A DNA stretch of 64,000 nt from assembly GCA_947396885.1 (NCBI GenBank), contig OX377202.1:74372643-74436642 (forward strand). Direction: 5' to 3'. Positions 1 through 11,099 of the stretch are shown piece after piece (position 1 is the first letter of the stretch; each line of letters begins with the position of its first letter). The notes under the pieces were generated by a model. It saw only the letters and a program-made list of their open reading frames with translations, did no database searches and was not told where the DNA came from. Both the position numbers and the translations under genes were made by a program. Source of the DNA: Heligmosomoides polygyrus polygyrus. Lineage: Eukaryota > Nematoda > Chromadorea > Rhabditida > Heligmosomidae.

Positions 1-74
1 CCTCTACCACTGCGCCACCCAGTCTACAACAAGAGGATCTTGCACTGCCGTGAAGAGCTCGCTCTGCAGTCCCT

Positions 75-235
75 TAACCATTACACCGTCTTACTCGTTT
101 GCCTCAAGGATTCGGCAAAAACAAAACATGTTCTGTTACTATTTGGAGGACGGGGATTCTCCCCATAGTACTCGTTCTTGCCGTTCCGGCGTTCCGTTCA
201 GACAGTTCCCTTGTCAGATAATCCCCTACAGTTCC
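75..235. repeat. dispersed repeat, copy 1 (TTGCCGTTCCGG family)
   Basis: This stretch is recognisably repeated in inverse orientation at 29697-29832 and, as a short piece, at 33270-33305. Shared blocks include CCATTACACC, TTACTCGTTTGCCTCAAG and TTGCCGTTCCGGCG. No coding capacity is seen. The element class is unknown. Confidence 0.6.
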
Positions 236-704
236 CAATAGGTCACTTTCAAAATTGCCACGGGAGGTCCATTGACCTCCCTTGTGAAAGGCACGTTGTT
301 TATATGCTCGCCCACGTAACGTCCCGAGACCCTTCTAGCACGTTCTTCGTACAAGATTTGGCCTAAAACGATCCACATGAATTTACAGAGAATGAAGGAA
401 AGCCGGCCAGGCGTCTTTTATCGGGCTGGTAGCAGTGACGAAGGAGATTACGGACTGCGAGTTAAAATCCCAGCGCCAACAAATTTTCAGAGCTACGTAT
501 TAAGTGTTTATCACCTAAACAAAGTGCTTGAACATACTAACAGATTCAAAACAACAGTGCTCCATTAATGACAGTGTAACAATTTGTAACAAACTACAAC
601 TACTTAAAATCTATTCTAATAGAAGCTTAACCAGTTTCAGAATATTTCCATAAAGAAGCGCCGCCTCGAAATTGAGGTTCACAGATAGCACAAGTGGGGG
701 TCGA

Positions 705-3700
705 TTATCGTCGTTGTTTCCCGTCGTTCAGATTCATATAGTCGGCGTCGGCGATGTTCAACATGAGGCCAGCTGCCGGCAGGTACACCTTGTTGCTGTT
801 CGACTCGGACACGATCCTGGCAATGGTTTGAGCAGCTCGGATCTTCCGCAGCTTCAAGAACCCGGGATCCGACTTCATCGCCTCTCCAAGCTGAAAGCGA
901 AAGGATCACAGCTTCTACGCGCACGGAAAGCGCAAGACAAATTGGCTGTAAGGTGATGCAATAACCGTCCTTCTACACTAACGAAGGCCAGCAGTATCAA
1001 CATCTTCTTCGATCTACGTCGCCTTTTACAACAAACTTGAAGAAACTTCCCAAGCTTGCCAAGATTACGACAATTCTCGAAGCAGCTCGGAGACAAGATC
1101 ACACTGAAGCCTACCAATTTCGCCGATGCCGCTTCTCCTTCGGCCTGAACTATCTTCTCCTGTCTTTGCTGCTTGGCTCGCTCTACAAGGAAAGATGCAC
1201 GCTGAGCCTCTTGCGCGGCTACCTGAACAGAATTATGATCACGGTCATCACCATAGTCAGGAAAAGGCAAGAACACAGGTGTAAACGGCGATACACCGTG
1301 GATGACGCAAGCACATCCGAGACCAACCTGCTTGGCTTCGACAGCTGCCGAGTATTGAGGCGAGAAGGCCAGTTCTGTCAACGAGACGTCGTCCAAAATG
1401 ATGTTGAAGTCCAGAGCTCGCTCAATAAGAGCTTTCCTAACCAGCATTGAGACCTTAAACAATCACAGTGCTATACTGTTACGCTTTGTTTGTGCTCTCC
1501 CAACAACGCTAGTTTTGAACACATTATAGAAATATATAGCAACACTGCCTAGCATGAAAGTTCCATTTAGTGCTCTACATCAAAGGAGCAGAAAGTTGAA
1601 AGCGTAAAAGTTATCCGAAAAGCTATGGATTACTGAACAGGATATGTACCTTCAAGTGGCGAAAGGGATAAACACGCGCAGCAGTAACATTCGAACATCA
1701 GAGTGTTACTCCTCTCAGTTCCCGTCAAATACCACTCACTAATCTCTCAAGTTGCTCTCGTTTGCTCCAAGGTTAACCCTATCCATTTTAAATTCGCAGC
1801 CACAGTTGTCTAGCGGACACCGTCGTTCGCTAGAATACATTTTGGAACGTATTCACATCCTTTTAAAGCAGATATTCTACTTCTACGGGGCGGTGTATGT
1901 ACCTAATTGAGTGACAACAAGAGGCACCAGTATCCTTATCAACTAAAAAAAACTTATTGTGTATCTCTGCTCCTCGCTTTCTATTTATTTATTTATTTAT
2001 ACGTGGATATCCACGCAAAAAAATAGAACAAACAGAACATGCACATTAAGAACCAGAACAGAGCGAGTAAAAATATACTGTTAGGTACAAGCGACAGACA
2101 GCGGGAACAGTTGGAAGCAAACTATTAAGGAACATCCTGGAGATACCTGTCAATAAGTCTTTTGTATTGCCTTAGCGATTTTGGTAAAATGTTTTTCTTC
2201 GAAAACTTTTGAAATTCGGTTCCAGCTCGGTCTGTGAAAAACGTAGACCTTATATTACTTCTAGCTTTTGGAATCTGGATCTTCATCTGACCACCTCTAG
2301 TATTAGAGCAAGATATTGAATAAAATTCCTGAAGAGGAAGATCCAACATGCCATTGATCAGCTTATATATCTATTATTTCTATCCTTATATTATCTTTCT
2401 ATTCTTTCTTTCTAGAAATTTCCCCATCATAGGAACCAATACGGTAAAAATGATCAACATAAGGAGGAAAGTAGCATGGAAAGCCTACTCGTCTCGAATT
2501 TCAGGCTAACGGCGCAGTTAAACGACCGCATCGCAGAAAGATAAAATTCCTAGAACGGTCGGAAGAGAGGTGAAAGAAAGAAAAACAATGAAAACTCGAT
2601 TCAGATACCAAAGGCACCTCTTTTCGTATTTGGAGCAAATACGGATTTCGGATAGAAATGCCGCAGGTACTGTGTTCGAGTACGCGATCTGCCCAACATC
2701 GAGGTTTGGAAGGACACTTCTTCCCTCTAGATACCTCAAAAGGCCAAATTCTGATCAAAACAGAAGAAAGCACCTTGACGGACTAACTTGACTAATTGCT
2801 AATACGAATCTCTATTGCAAGAGGTAGTGTTTGACCCTTAATAAAGAGCACACTTTAAAAAGGCATGGACAGGATAAAAACCAGCAGGACGATTGTATCA
2901 GTAGGGTATCACGGGTGAGCTCTGCTAAGCTCATGAAATTTCGCGGATGACAGGGTTGGTGGTATAATAGGGCAGCACTCCGGTCTAAGAACGAGAGGTA
3001 CGGGTTCGAGTACGCCAAAAGTTATGGTAACAACAAACCATCCTTGTTTGAACAGGTAATCAGCAGGTTCTTTAGGCAGTTCAAGTGGGGTTATTTTACC
3101 ATTCGACCTATTCCGAAAATTCGACTCAAATAGTCACGTCATAGGCAGCAACCTACAGCATTTCCATATTCAAATACCTAGGAGATAACTCTGTAAGTGA
3201 ACCCCACCCTCCTCCTCCCCCCCCCCATGTATCTACGCATCCATTCGTTTCGACTTCCTCGAGAAGAAGAATACTATGTGACACCATATGACTGTGCTAC
3301 TGGACTATTATATCTCTTAAGCGCCGCTAACGTATCCGTTGTTGATACTCAGTTCGCTACTCAGTAACGTGCGAAACAAAACTGACGCATTAAATAAACT
3401 TGAAAAAAGCGTATACATTCTTAAAGCAACACGTCTGCGATGTAAACGCCTTTACTTCAAGAACAACTAGCGTGATCTATGTATGAATGGTAGATTACTA
3501 AGAGCAGCAAAATCGGGAAGCAGTAAAGAGAAGAACTTCTATATCAATCCAACAAAAAAGTCACCTGCTGGCGTTGTGTAATGAGCTGCGAGGCATTGAA
3601 CTTCGCCACAACACTTTTCAGCACCTGAAAATGAATGAGCGTCAATAAGTCATCGAAAAATCTTGAAAGAAGGGATGATACATTAGCACAGTTTAAGAAG

Positions 3701-5839
3701 AACTTCAACTCAAACCTCGTTACAAATGGATGGCAGTACTCGCTCCTCCCAGTTTTGTCCAAGTGTGCGATAGATCTTGACTAGCTGCTCAGGATTTGGA
3801 CGAGAAAGCACTCGGAGGCCAATGTTGACCATTTGCAAGTCCTTGCTTCCAGTAGGGGAACGGATCTTCAACAGTAAGCTATTAATTCGAAATCCAAGAT
3901 TCGGAATACTCCCGAGTACCTGATTTGGTCGTGCACGAATGTCGTAGACGATTGGATACTGGAACCATGGAACTCTAAAATGTAGTCCTTCCTTGTAAAC
4001 GTCATTGGAGAGACCGCCGACTCGATTGAACATGATGGCGCGATGACCAGCATCCACTAAAAAACGAGCTCCATGAGATTTCCTTATAGTTTTTCGTATT
4101 GAATCTCAAGAGTAGGAAAGCTTCAGAGAGCGGAGTGAGCTTCCCTGCAGTCTTCAGTCGGATATCATGTCAAAATCAGGACAGGGGTGTTCTCAGTCGA
4201 CATCCTTTTCAAGCCGACACGCAGCAGAGCTGGCTAGTGATTGACCAAACAAATCTTCTTCATCTACACACACCGCGTTGGTTGCGCGATGCTCTCTCCC
4301 TTATCCTACGTAGTTTGTTCTGAAGCGTACCGATGGACACGTGCATGTAAACACAGTCCCCCTCGTTATAACGCGTTTGAAGGGACCGGAGAAAATCCGC
4401 GTTGTAACGGGAGCCGCGTCCTAACCGGATATTACCTTTTCTAAACTCTTTTAAGCACAGATTTATCTAAAATAGTATACATTGACCAAATATGGCTATG
4501 CATTAACACATGTTACCATGAAAAGAGTGAAGGATAAAACAAATTTAGATTTTTAATGAAGTACTGTCGTCAGAGACTCTCTCTCGCATACGTATGACAG
4601 ATATGCCAGGATTAAAAAGTACCAGAAGAAAGTTAGAAGTGTTCATCAACAAAACTCTCGGCGCAAATCGGGTCGGGGGGGGGGGGTCACCTCCTAAAAA
4701 GTGTCACCAACACAAAAACAAAGCGACCAAACATACTGATAGGTACAGACAATGGTATAGCTATGTTCTGTGATCTCCTCCGCTGACGCGGAGATCACAG
4801 AATAGAGCTATACCATTGTCTGTACCTATCGTGATTCGTTCGTTTGTACCTATTGTGATTCGTTCGTGATAGAGGAAACCTTCTAATTTACGGCAGCTTC
4901 TAACGACTCCCACGAGCCTCGACTGTGCTCGACATATTGCTAACTATGAACACTTATGTGGGTCGCGCACGCATGAAAAACATCTACATGCATCTAATTC
5001 ATCGTCGTACAGATGCTGGACGCGACTACGAACGAGGCAATAGAAGGGTAGGTATGGACGCAGACGCTCTCAGCATCTTCCTCCTCTTCACTTTCTGTGT
5101 GGGCCGGTCCCACACAGAACAGGTCGCGTTATAACGGGAGTCATTTTGAACGTAGAGTTCCTCCCAAAACCGCGCTATAACGGGAGTAGCGTTGTATCCG
5201 ACGCGTCTTAAGCGGAGTTGGTTTGTATTGGCGTAAAGGTAAGATGGCCGGGGCTAGACGAAGTCCACGTTATATCGAGAGTCGCGTCTTCCGGAGGCGT
5301 TAGAACGGGAGGGGACTGTAAAATGTACAAAAGGGGCTTGCGCCCACACCGGCATCGCTCACGCTGACGATATCACCGAGCTATGCGAAGGAAGGAACTT
5401 CGAATCCCTTGATAGGGCTAGTAGGACTTGCTCGTTTTAAGATGGCGCAACGGTAGGTGCTGCACAAGCCCTACAAGCAGCTATGAGAGTGTTGCAAGTT
5501 GATACCCCACGTTATTTGCTAGACCATATGGATGTGGAACCGAGGTCCCTGAAGAAATCCGAGCACTTGGAGACATATGTGATCAGTTCAATTTTTCTCT
5601 GCGGCATTTGTTGTTAGATTCCTAAAGCCTTCGAAAACTATGGTGCTAGTCCACAGCGGAACGAAATCTCAATAAAGTCGAGCTAAGAATCAGAAGCTTC
5701 CAAACCTACCAGTGAACATCGACTGAGAAATCCCGTAAACGGCGACGCCTGCTGCCGCGATCAGACCTATTCCAGCGCCAGCTCCTCTGGCATTCTGAAG
5801 CGCCTTCCTCATGGCCTCTTGCCCTTTGTTCGCGGCCAT
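705..5839 (-). CDS. phb-2: prohibitin-2, mitochondrial inner-membrane scaffold (7 exons, complete)
   Basis: Exons read on the minus strand: 5839-5710, 4056-3920, 3865-3716, 3624-3565, 1453-1328, 1222-1115 and 890-705. All junctions keep frame and give 298 residues, the usual length of PHB2. Prohibitin-2 forms a ring complex with prohibitin-1 in the mitochondrial inner membrane, where it supports cristae, m-AAA protease control and mitophagy. A hydrophobic glycine/alanine-rich anchor lies at about residues 20-38. The SPFH/PHB domain follows ([14 protein letters not shown], then [20 protein letters not shown]). [13 protein letters not shown] and the [16 protein letters not shown] coiled-coil start lie in exons 5-6, and the C-terminus carries the [16 protein letters not shown] signature. 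The ATG at 5839 was chosen because an acceptor (CTTTAG) lies three bases upstream and the alanine/glycine N-terminus fits. The exon 5 acceptor (TTTAAG) is slightly unusual. Introns 1 (1.65 kb) and 4 (2.1 kb) carry repeats. Identity is seen from sequence motifs; function is family knowledge. Confidence 0.96.
1981..2349 (-). mobile_element. CR1/Jockey-like non-LTR retrotransposon, 3' fragment
   Basis: On the minus strand an open frame of about 70 residues (2349-2125) reads [12 protein letters not shown], then [18 protein letters not shown] and ends [10 protein letters not shown]. It is colinear with the C-terminus of the larger copy at 59431-60117. The 3' UTR follows and ends in a GCGTGGATATCCACG hairpin and an AAAT-type tail at 2000-1981. 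The copy is 5' truncated and lies in phb-2 intron 4. Confidence 0.8.
2945..3016 (+). repeat. tRNA-like repeat remnant
   Basis: A GGTGGTATAATAGGGCAGCAC stretch is followed about 40 bases later by a B-box-like GGGTTCGAGT. It does not fold as a normal tRNA. It is probably a SINE head, and this is a weak call. Confidence 0.3.
4354..5318. mobile_element. pogo/Tigger-like non-autonomous TIR element in phb-2 intron 1
   Basis: The left end reads CAGTCCCCCTCGTTATAACG and the right end is its inverse (CGTTAGAACGGGAGGGGACTG). Further TTATAACGGGAG motifs recur inside, around 5125 and 5175. CAGT plus CGTTATAACG ends are typical of pogo/Tigger-type elements. No transposase is seen. A second element with a G-run and a perfect-looking hairpin lies nested within it (4660-4860). 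Family assignment is inferred from the ends only. Confidence 0.6.
4660..4860. repeat. G-tract repeat fragment with 93-base palindrome
   Basis: The segment starts with GCGCAAATCGGGTCGG, a long G run and AAAAGTGTCACCAACAC. These blocks are shared with the complete element at 10172-10467 and the copy near 7460-7745. It continues into a palindrome at 4738-4830 whose arms (GGTACAGACAATGGTATAGC and its complement) pair around a short CTGA-type loop. Confidence 0.65.
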
Positions 5840-5843
5840 TCCT
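5840..5843 (-). promoter_or_regulatory. putative spliced-leader trans-splice acceptor of phb-2
   Basis: Read on the minus strand, TTTTGCACTTTAG ends two bases before the A preceding the phb-2 ATG. It has the form of a 3' splice acceptor, but no upstream 5' exon is apparent, which is typical of a nematode SL acceptor. The use of SL1 is inference. Confidence 0.5.
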
Positions 5844-6071
5844 AAAGTGCAAAACTGACACCGTGTGAGTAGAGCGTTTGGCGCTATCGCGAAATACAGC
5901 GCGTTTCAAAAGTATGTATCCACTCCAAAACGTGCCCATATCTCGTTTCGGGTTTATTTCTGCAGGCCCGCACTAGCTCCACTAGATTTCTCGTAGTCGG
6001 AAATAGGTAACTACTCGCTCTCAGGAATTTTTTCCGTCCTACACGAAAATCGTACTTTTTTTGACAAAAAA

Positions 6072-7400
6072 TGGTGTTTCAAAAGTATGTATCCACTTGT
6101 GAAAACAAACATACTACTAAATTCAAAAATCGATCGCACCACCATTATTTCTTATAACATCATGCATCTTACTATTCATGCTACTGACAAGGTTCTGGAT
6201 GATTTTGTCTTCCCTGGTGCCTCATGAAATCAAAATTGCCACCACGTCATTGAGTGTCGGTTATTCGCGTAGACTCGTCGAACCACCATCCCTCACACGT
6301 TCTCCATTGGGTTGCTGACAGGAGAACAGGCTGCGCAGTCTCTTACTTGAATGTTGTGATGGTGGAGCCAGTCTTTGCTCGAGCTAGACATATGGACCGC
6401 AGCGCTGCCCTGCTGCAGAACATCTGATGTCTTCTGCCTCTCAAAAAAAGGCAGATGGATAGCCTCCAGTGAAGGCCTTGAGTTGGAAGTGTCAGGAAAG
6501 CAGCCTAGAGGACTCCCGAGTCCGATACGTTACACATGGACATGCATCCACCCTGATGAAGCGCAGGATCGAGAAAGGTGGCGTCACGACACCAGAAGAG
6601 CGGACCCCACTACGAAGCGGGACAAACGCTGAAGAAGAAGAAAAAGAAGATGGCCTCCAGTACACCTTGACACTCCCCACTGACCATGCGACACGACGGA
6701 AGCCTAAGCTTCAGCATTCCGCTGCTGAAGAAGCCGACCACTGTCACTAATGAACCGCCTCCAAAATTGCGATGACGGGGACTTCTCACAGGTCTCTCCA
6801 GTAATGTCGGTATCCATCGGAGACCATCCAGATTAGATTTTTCCGTTCGTAAAGATGAAATCAATTCTGGAGACACCTACGAGAAGCCCCATCGTCGCAA
6901 CTTTGGAGGCGTTTCATTAGTGACAGTGGTCGGCTTCTTCAGCAGCGGAATCCTGAATCGTCGTGTAGCATGGACAGTATGGAGTGTGAATGTGTAGTGG
7001 AGTCTAGCCCTACGCCTTTCTTGAGAGGTAGAAGGCATCAGACAAATGTTCTGCAGCAGGGCAGCGCTGCAGACCAGGTATGTCCAGGTTGACCAAAGGT
7101 TGGCTCCACGTCATAACATTCAAGTAACGGACTGGCTGGCTTGTTCGCCTGACAGCAACGGAATGGAGAACACGTGAGGGATCGTGGTTCGACGATCCTA
7201 CGCGAATAACCGACACTCAATGACGTGGTGGCAATTTTGATTTCATGAGGCACCAGGGAAGACAAAATCATCGAGAACCTTGTCAATAGCATGGATAATA
7301 TGATGCGTCATGTTATAAGAAATGGTGGTGCCATCGACTTTTGAATTTAGTAATATGTTTGTTTTCAGAAGTGGACACATACTTCTGAAGCGCCAATTTT
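6072..7400. mobile_element. inner foldback TIR element, almost fully palindromic
   Basis: The left part 6072-6460 is the inverse of 7010-7400: GGTGTTTCAAAAGTATGTAT at the left end pairs with the ACACATACTTCTGAAGC region at the right, and TGAGTGTCGGTTATTCGCG at about 6255 with its complement near 7200. An inner pair, 6660-6765 with 6895-6995, continues the symmetry (GAAGCCGACCACTGTCACTA and complement). An RTE 3' tail is inserted in the left arm. The ends resemble those of the outer element, so both may belong to one Tc1/mariner-like family. Confidence 0.75.
6470..6660 (+). mobile_element. RTE-like retrotransposon 3' end inserted in the foldback
   Basis: The frame reads [13 protein letters not shown] and, after a frame slip, EAQDRERWRHDTRRADP and TTKRDKR, then a GAAGAAGAA-rich tail. 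The same C-terminus occurs at 49800-49960. The insertion is bracketed by GATAGCCTCCAG (6458-6469) and GATGGCCTCCAG (6649-6660), a likely target duplication. The opposite arm of the foldback, around 7000, lacks the insert. Confidence 0.8.
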
Positions 7401-7459
7401 CAACCTACTTTCCAAAAAGATATGATTCTCGTGTGAGACGAAAAAACTCCAGAGTACTC

Positions 7460-7745
7460 TTATCTCTTCGTTTCGGTTATAGATCGCTTTCTAATTGCAC
7501 AAGGGAGGGAACTCCAGGATGTAGGCAATTTTAACACGGATGCGTCACTTGAGCACACCCTGGAGTCCCCTTCTCCTGCCTAAATGTGCTCGAGAGGAGA
7601 GCACCTCCGCGTCAGCGGAGGAGAGCACAGAACAGAACTACAGCATTGTTTGTTTGTTTTCTTTACTATTAGTGTGTCTTGTCTCGTTTTCCGTGCTGGT
7701 GATGACACTTTTTATAAGGTGACCCCCCCCCGGACCCTATTTGCA
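7460..7745 (+). repeat. G/C-tract MITE, partial copy
   Basis: It is the reverse-orientation relative of 10172-10467. Shared blocks are ATCTCTTCGTTTCG, AAGGGAGGGAACTCCAGGA, GACACTTTTTATAAGGTGAC and the right end C-run plus CGGACCCTATTTGC. It contains GTCAGCGGAGGAGAGCAC, similar to the hairpin material at 4770. Confidence 0.65.
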
Positions 7746-7798
7746 CCGAGGAATCTAATGGAGCTAGTGCGGGCCTACAGAAATAAACGCGAAACGAG

Positions 7799-8350
7799 GA
7801 GAGCAAGAACAGACATTGACATGCTCCAAAGAATTCAGAATAATTTCACTCGCAAAGCAGTAATGAGATGCTTTGGCATGGACTACTTGCAAATCCCAAA
7901 GGGCCGAGAAAGAAACAGGATGTTGGGATTAAAGTCTCTTGAATGTAGAAGGCAATCATTCGATCTCAAGATGCTTTTAAAGATTCTCACCCAAAAGGTG
8001 CACATAAACACGTGCATATTTTTCCGAGGCCATCTGTCTAGAACAAGGAGAGGAAGCTTCAGCTATATGTGCCGGTAGCGAGGACCACAGTCAGATCAAC
8101 ATTCTTGACCTTTAGAAGCTTGCGGGAGTTCAACTTATTACTAGCCCAAAACGAGAATCTCTTAGGATTATCTGAGCATTCGCTCGCTTGATTGTTGTCC
8201 AGCGTTCATTGTTATAACTGTTTCCGTTCTCATTTATTGGTGCCTACTTAGTCCTCAAGTTTGAGTTACTAATGTTTGTGTTGCTTTTTTGTTTCTTTAT
8301 TATATGCGTGGCTACCACCATGCTGTGAATAAATACATAAATAAATAAAT
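7799..8350 (+). mobile_element. CR1/Jockey-like non-LTR retrotransposon 3' fragment
   Basis: The frame carries the post-RT thumb region (IQNNFTRKAVMRCFGM, ERNRMLGLKSLECRRQSFDL), matching the minus-strand copies at 22474 and 60116 ([22 protein letters not shown]). It ends with GCGTGGCTACCACCATG and an AAAT repeat. It interrupts the right arm of the outer TIR element between GAAACGAG and ATATGGACACGG; the intact junction is visible in the left arm near 5945. Confidence 0.8.
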
Positions 8351-8389
8351 ATGGACACGGTTTGGAGTGGATACATACTTTTGAAACGC

Positions 8390-9465
8390 ATTGCATTTGG
8401 AAAAGAAAACATTACGGATGAGTCCGGAAACTTCAGCTGAATCACGTATCCCAAATGTTGTTCCTGCAGTAGTAAGGGTAGCCATAACTACAGTAGTGGC
8501 AGTGCATGTGACAGATATAGCTCTTTCCCCTTCTCCCCTGACGAAATACCGTTGTTGTTTGCGTCTTTCCTACAGTCCATGGCAGTGACAGTGCCTGTTC
8601 TAGTGCGGTCCTACTTCAACGACAGCGCACTGCTATGCAGCGCTGCTTCGTTTTATATATCCCTGAGTAGGAGATAGACAGTGGCTTGCATTTGAAACAA
8701 AAACGAGGGAAATAGCTGCTCAGACATGAATGTATTGCCAACTGAATGTATATTCATTTCTTATTGTGGGAACGGCCTCTGATACAAGACGGGAGTGGCG
8801 GGGCAGTCTCGCTTAGGCCTGAATATTTTCTGTATACAGACTGGGCAAGGATAGAATATTTCTATTTCCGATCCTCCCACCACTCTCGTATTGCGCCCAT
8901 TTCCATCTTAAAAAAACGTTACAAACCGATCCTAACGTTGATAAGGAGCTGCTGTGCTGAAACGATTATAGTTCCTGATCTTCATAAATGAATGGAATTA
9001 AATGTACTCCTTTAATGTAAAGACAAGTACACACCTAGAGGGGTCCACCCTGTATCTACTGTTTTTGACAGCTGTACACTAGCCAAATCAAACCAAGGCG
9101 TCCTAGTGTTAGGACATATACACGTGTCTAGCGTTCCCATTCCAGAAGTTTTGGGCTAACCCTCGTTACGTTATGAGGGTGGACTCCTTGCTCCAGACTT
9201 GCAACCAAGCTCGCGAACTTTAGACTTAGATTGTTGCAAAGTTGCTTCCTTCTTGCGTAAAACCTGGGGCGACAATGGGCGAAAGCACATCGCCATACAG
9301 ACACTCTGCACGGGATGATCTTTGAGAGATGAGCAGAGCACTTCGCACTAAGATAGAAGATATTGAATTAGAGGTGTCTAACGAAGACACCTCCGCTTAT
9401 GCAATTGAAGCAGCTCTGCAATTTAAAGGACATGCGGAAATCCGCTCGGGACCTTCGCCCAGTCA
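8390..9465. other. intergenic sequence, nothing recognised
   Basis: I see no convincing exon, RNA gene or inverted repeat here. Short open frames have no recognisable motif. Confidence 0.4.
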
Positions 9466-9469
9466 GTGC

Positions 9470-9665
9470 TCGGTCTCTGGGCATCTCGCCCCGCTACCGC
9501 AGTCTCGGTGCACGAGCCCCGTTTTGTTTCTCGTCTGGGGCCGCATGCTCGTGTTCCCCCGTTGGGGGAGAATCAATCAATAGCAGCATATTATATCACG
9601 CCCCAATCCCCATTGGGGGAGACTCGGGGTAGACGAGCATAAGGCCCCTGGTGACTCGCCACAGC
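9470..9665. repeat. GC-rich imperfect inverted repeat
   Basis: CTCGTCTGGGGCCGCATGCTCG near 9530 is loosely inverse to GAGACTCGGGGTAGACGAGC and AAGGCCCC near 9620-9650, and CCCCCGTTGGGGGAG recurs as CCCATTGGGGGAG. It is probably a small TIR element. The family is unknown. Confidence 0.4.
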
Positions 9666-10171
9666 TGAGGAGAGCACAGAAATGGCCGAACTCTTCCGTC
9701 TGGAGTCTAACCTACCACGCTCGAAACCGCACTCGCGGGGGCGAGTGCTCCCGCAACGCAACAGAGTGCTCCGTCGTTAGCAAATCCGGCGCCGATCCGT
9801 GTCTGCCGTCCTTTTCTTCGAGATTTCTGTGTTTTGCGAGTGCCAAACAGCGTCTCCTGTGAAGCAGAACACGATCCATAACCAGGATTCACCCGATGAA
9901 TGAGGTAACCGTAGGAATATTGGTGGAGCTGGATTCGTAGTGTTAATTTTGGCCTGACGTTAGGGGACATAGACGTATTAATATCCCTTAGTAGATGTGG
10001 CGTTGAACGGTAATTCAGCGTATGTAGGGTCTGGGGTCACCATGTAGTTCAGCGGAATACTACATTCTGTGCTATGCAGCACTGGTGTGTCCTGCGCCTA
10101 AGGTGAACTGAGCTAGGCCTTTTTTGATGTACTTGGGCATGCATGAGCCTTCTTACCAAGGTGAATATTGA

Positions 10172-10467
10172 CGCAAATAGGGTCCGGGGGGGGGGTCACC
10201 TTATAAAAAGTGTCACCAACACCAAGAAAACGAAACAAGGCAGGGGAAGGGACTCCAGGGTGTGGCTCAAGTGACGCACCCGTGTTAAAATTGCCCACAT
10301 CCTGGAGTTCCCTTCCTTGTCCAATTAGGAAGCAAATAAGACGCGGATCTATAATCGAAACGAAGAGATAAAACTGCATTTACATTCACTGCATGTAGCT
10401 ACTCGCCACGCCGGCCCGCCGCGCCATGCTGTGGCGACCCCCCCCCCCCCCCCGGACCCTATTTGCG
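10172..10467. mobile_element. G/C-tract TIR element (MITE), complete copy
   Basis: The left end is CGCAAATAGGGTCCGG plus a G run. The right end is a long C run plus CGGACCCTATTTGCG, an exact inverse. It is about 296 bases long with no coding capacity. The inner sequence is shared with the copies at 7460-7745 and 4660-4730. Confidence 0.75.
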
Positions 10468-10494
10468 CCGGAATAGAAGGTGATCCCTACTGAG

Positions 10495-10925
10495 TCCGCC
10501 GCGAACATCTTACAAGGGAATGCCGTCAGCTTCCCATAGAACTTCGGATTGAGACCTATATCAGGTGAAAGAGCTCGAGATACTGATCACAGATATGTAG
10601 ACCAAATTTGCTAAATGGTTCACCCAAGCGAGTTGTGGCCGGCGAAAGCCGCCAGCGTTGCGTGATCAGAGGTGTGATTGACAGCGCTGACAGCACCGGC
10701 AGCGGCGCAGTGGTAGAGTACTCGCTTCACAGAGTTGGGGTCATGGGTTCGATTCCCGTTGGTGACGGTGTTTTCACATTTTCTGACCTGTATTCGACGA
10801 GTACCTATAATCTCATTTTTAGCACCCTTTTGTGCGAACGGCTGATGGCGGCTTGCATTTTCGTCTACTATATTCGAAGTTGGAAACGTGGTCCAGGAAA
10901 CATATTTCATTCATGGCATAAAAGA
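10495..10925 (+). repeat. tRNA-derived repeat (SINE-like), copy 1
   Basis: In the middle lies an A-box-like GGCGCAGTGGTAGAGTAC and a B box GGGTTCGATTCCCG, about 37 bases apart. The flanks (CCGTCAGCTTCCC, TTCGGATTGAGACCTA, and AACGGCTGATGGCGGCTTGC) recur in inverse order at 12640-13080. The tRNA part lies inside a longer repeated unit rather than at its end. Confidence 0.7.
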
Positions 10926-10947
10926 AGCTAAAATTTTAATCAAATCA

Positions 10948-10976
10948 ACTATATATATATATATATATATATATAT
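10948..10976. repeat. AT dinucleotide microsatellite
   Basis: An uninterrupted run of AT units lies between the tRNA-derived repeat and the Penelope-like element. Confidence 0.9.
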
Positions 10977-11099
10977 CTGTTCAGACCTTCGTCAACACTG
11001 ATTGAACAACACAAAAAATTTGTGAAACAGACATGCTGTTGACCAACTGTATACACTAGTCATAAAGTCAGTCACTTTCTGAGCACGAAAGTAAGAATA

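Larger units (their letters stand above)
5901..8389. mobile_element. outer palindromic Tc1/mariner-like TIR element carrying nested insertions
   Basis: The left arm (5901-about 5998) begins GCGTTTCAAAAGTATGTATC. The right arm is its inverse and ends GATACATACTTTTGAAACGC at 8389. The arms also match further in (GGAGCTAGTGCGGGCC at 7760, inverse at 5965). The right arm is split by a CR1/Jockey-like fragment (7799-8350). Between the arms lie a second foldback (6072-7400) and a G-tract element (7460-7745). No transposase frame is seen. The left end is only about 60 bases upstream of the phb-2 start codon. Confidence 0.75.

Noticed and set aside
1037..1450. Plus-strand 137-residue open frame
   Set aside because: It is the antisense shadow of phb-2 exons 5 and 6.
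7723..7731. C run as a CRISPR or telomere-like signal
   Set aside because: It belongs to the end of a repeated MITE and there is no spacer structure.
10700..10775. Possible functional tRNA gene
   Set aside because: It has A and B boxes, but the acceptor stem does not pair and the unit is repeated inside a larger element.
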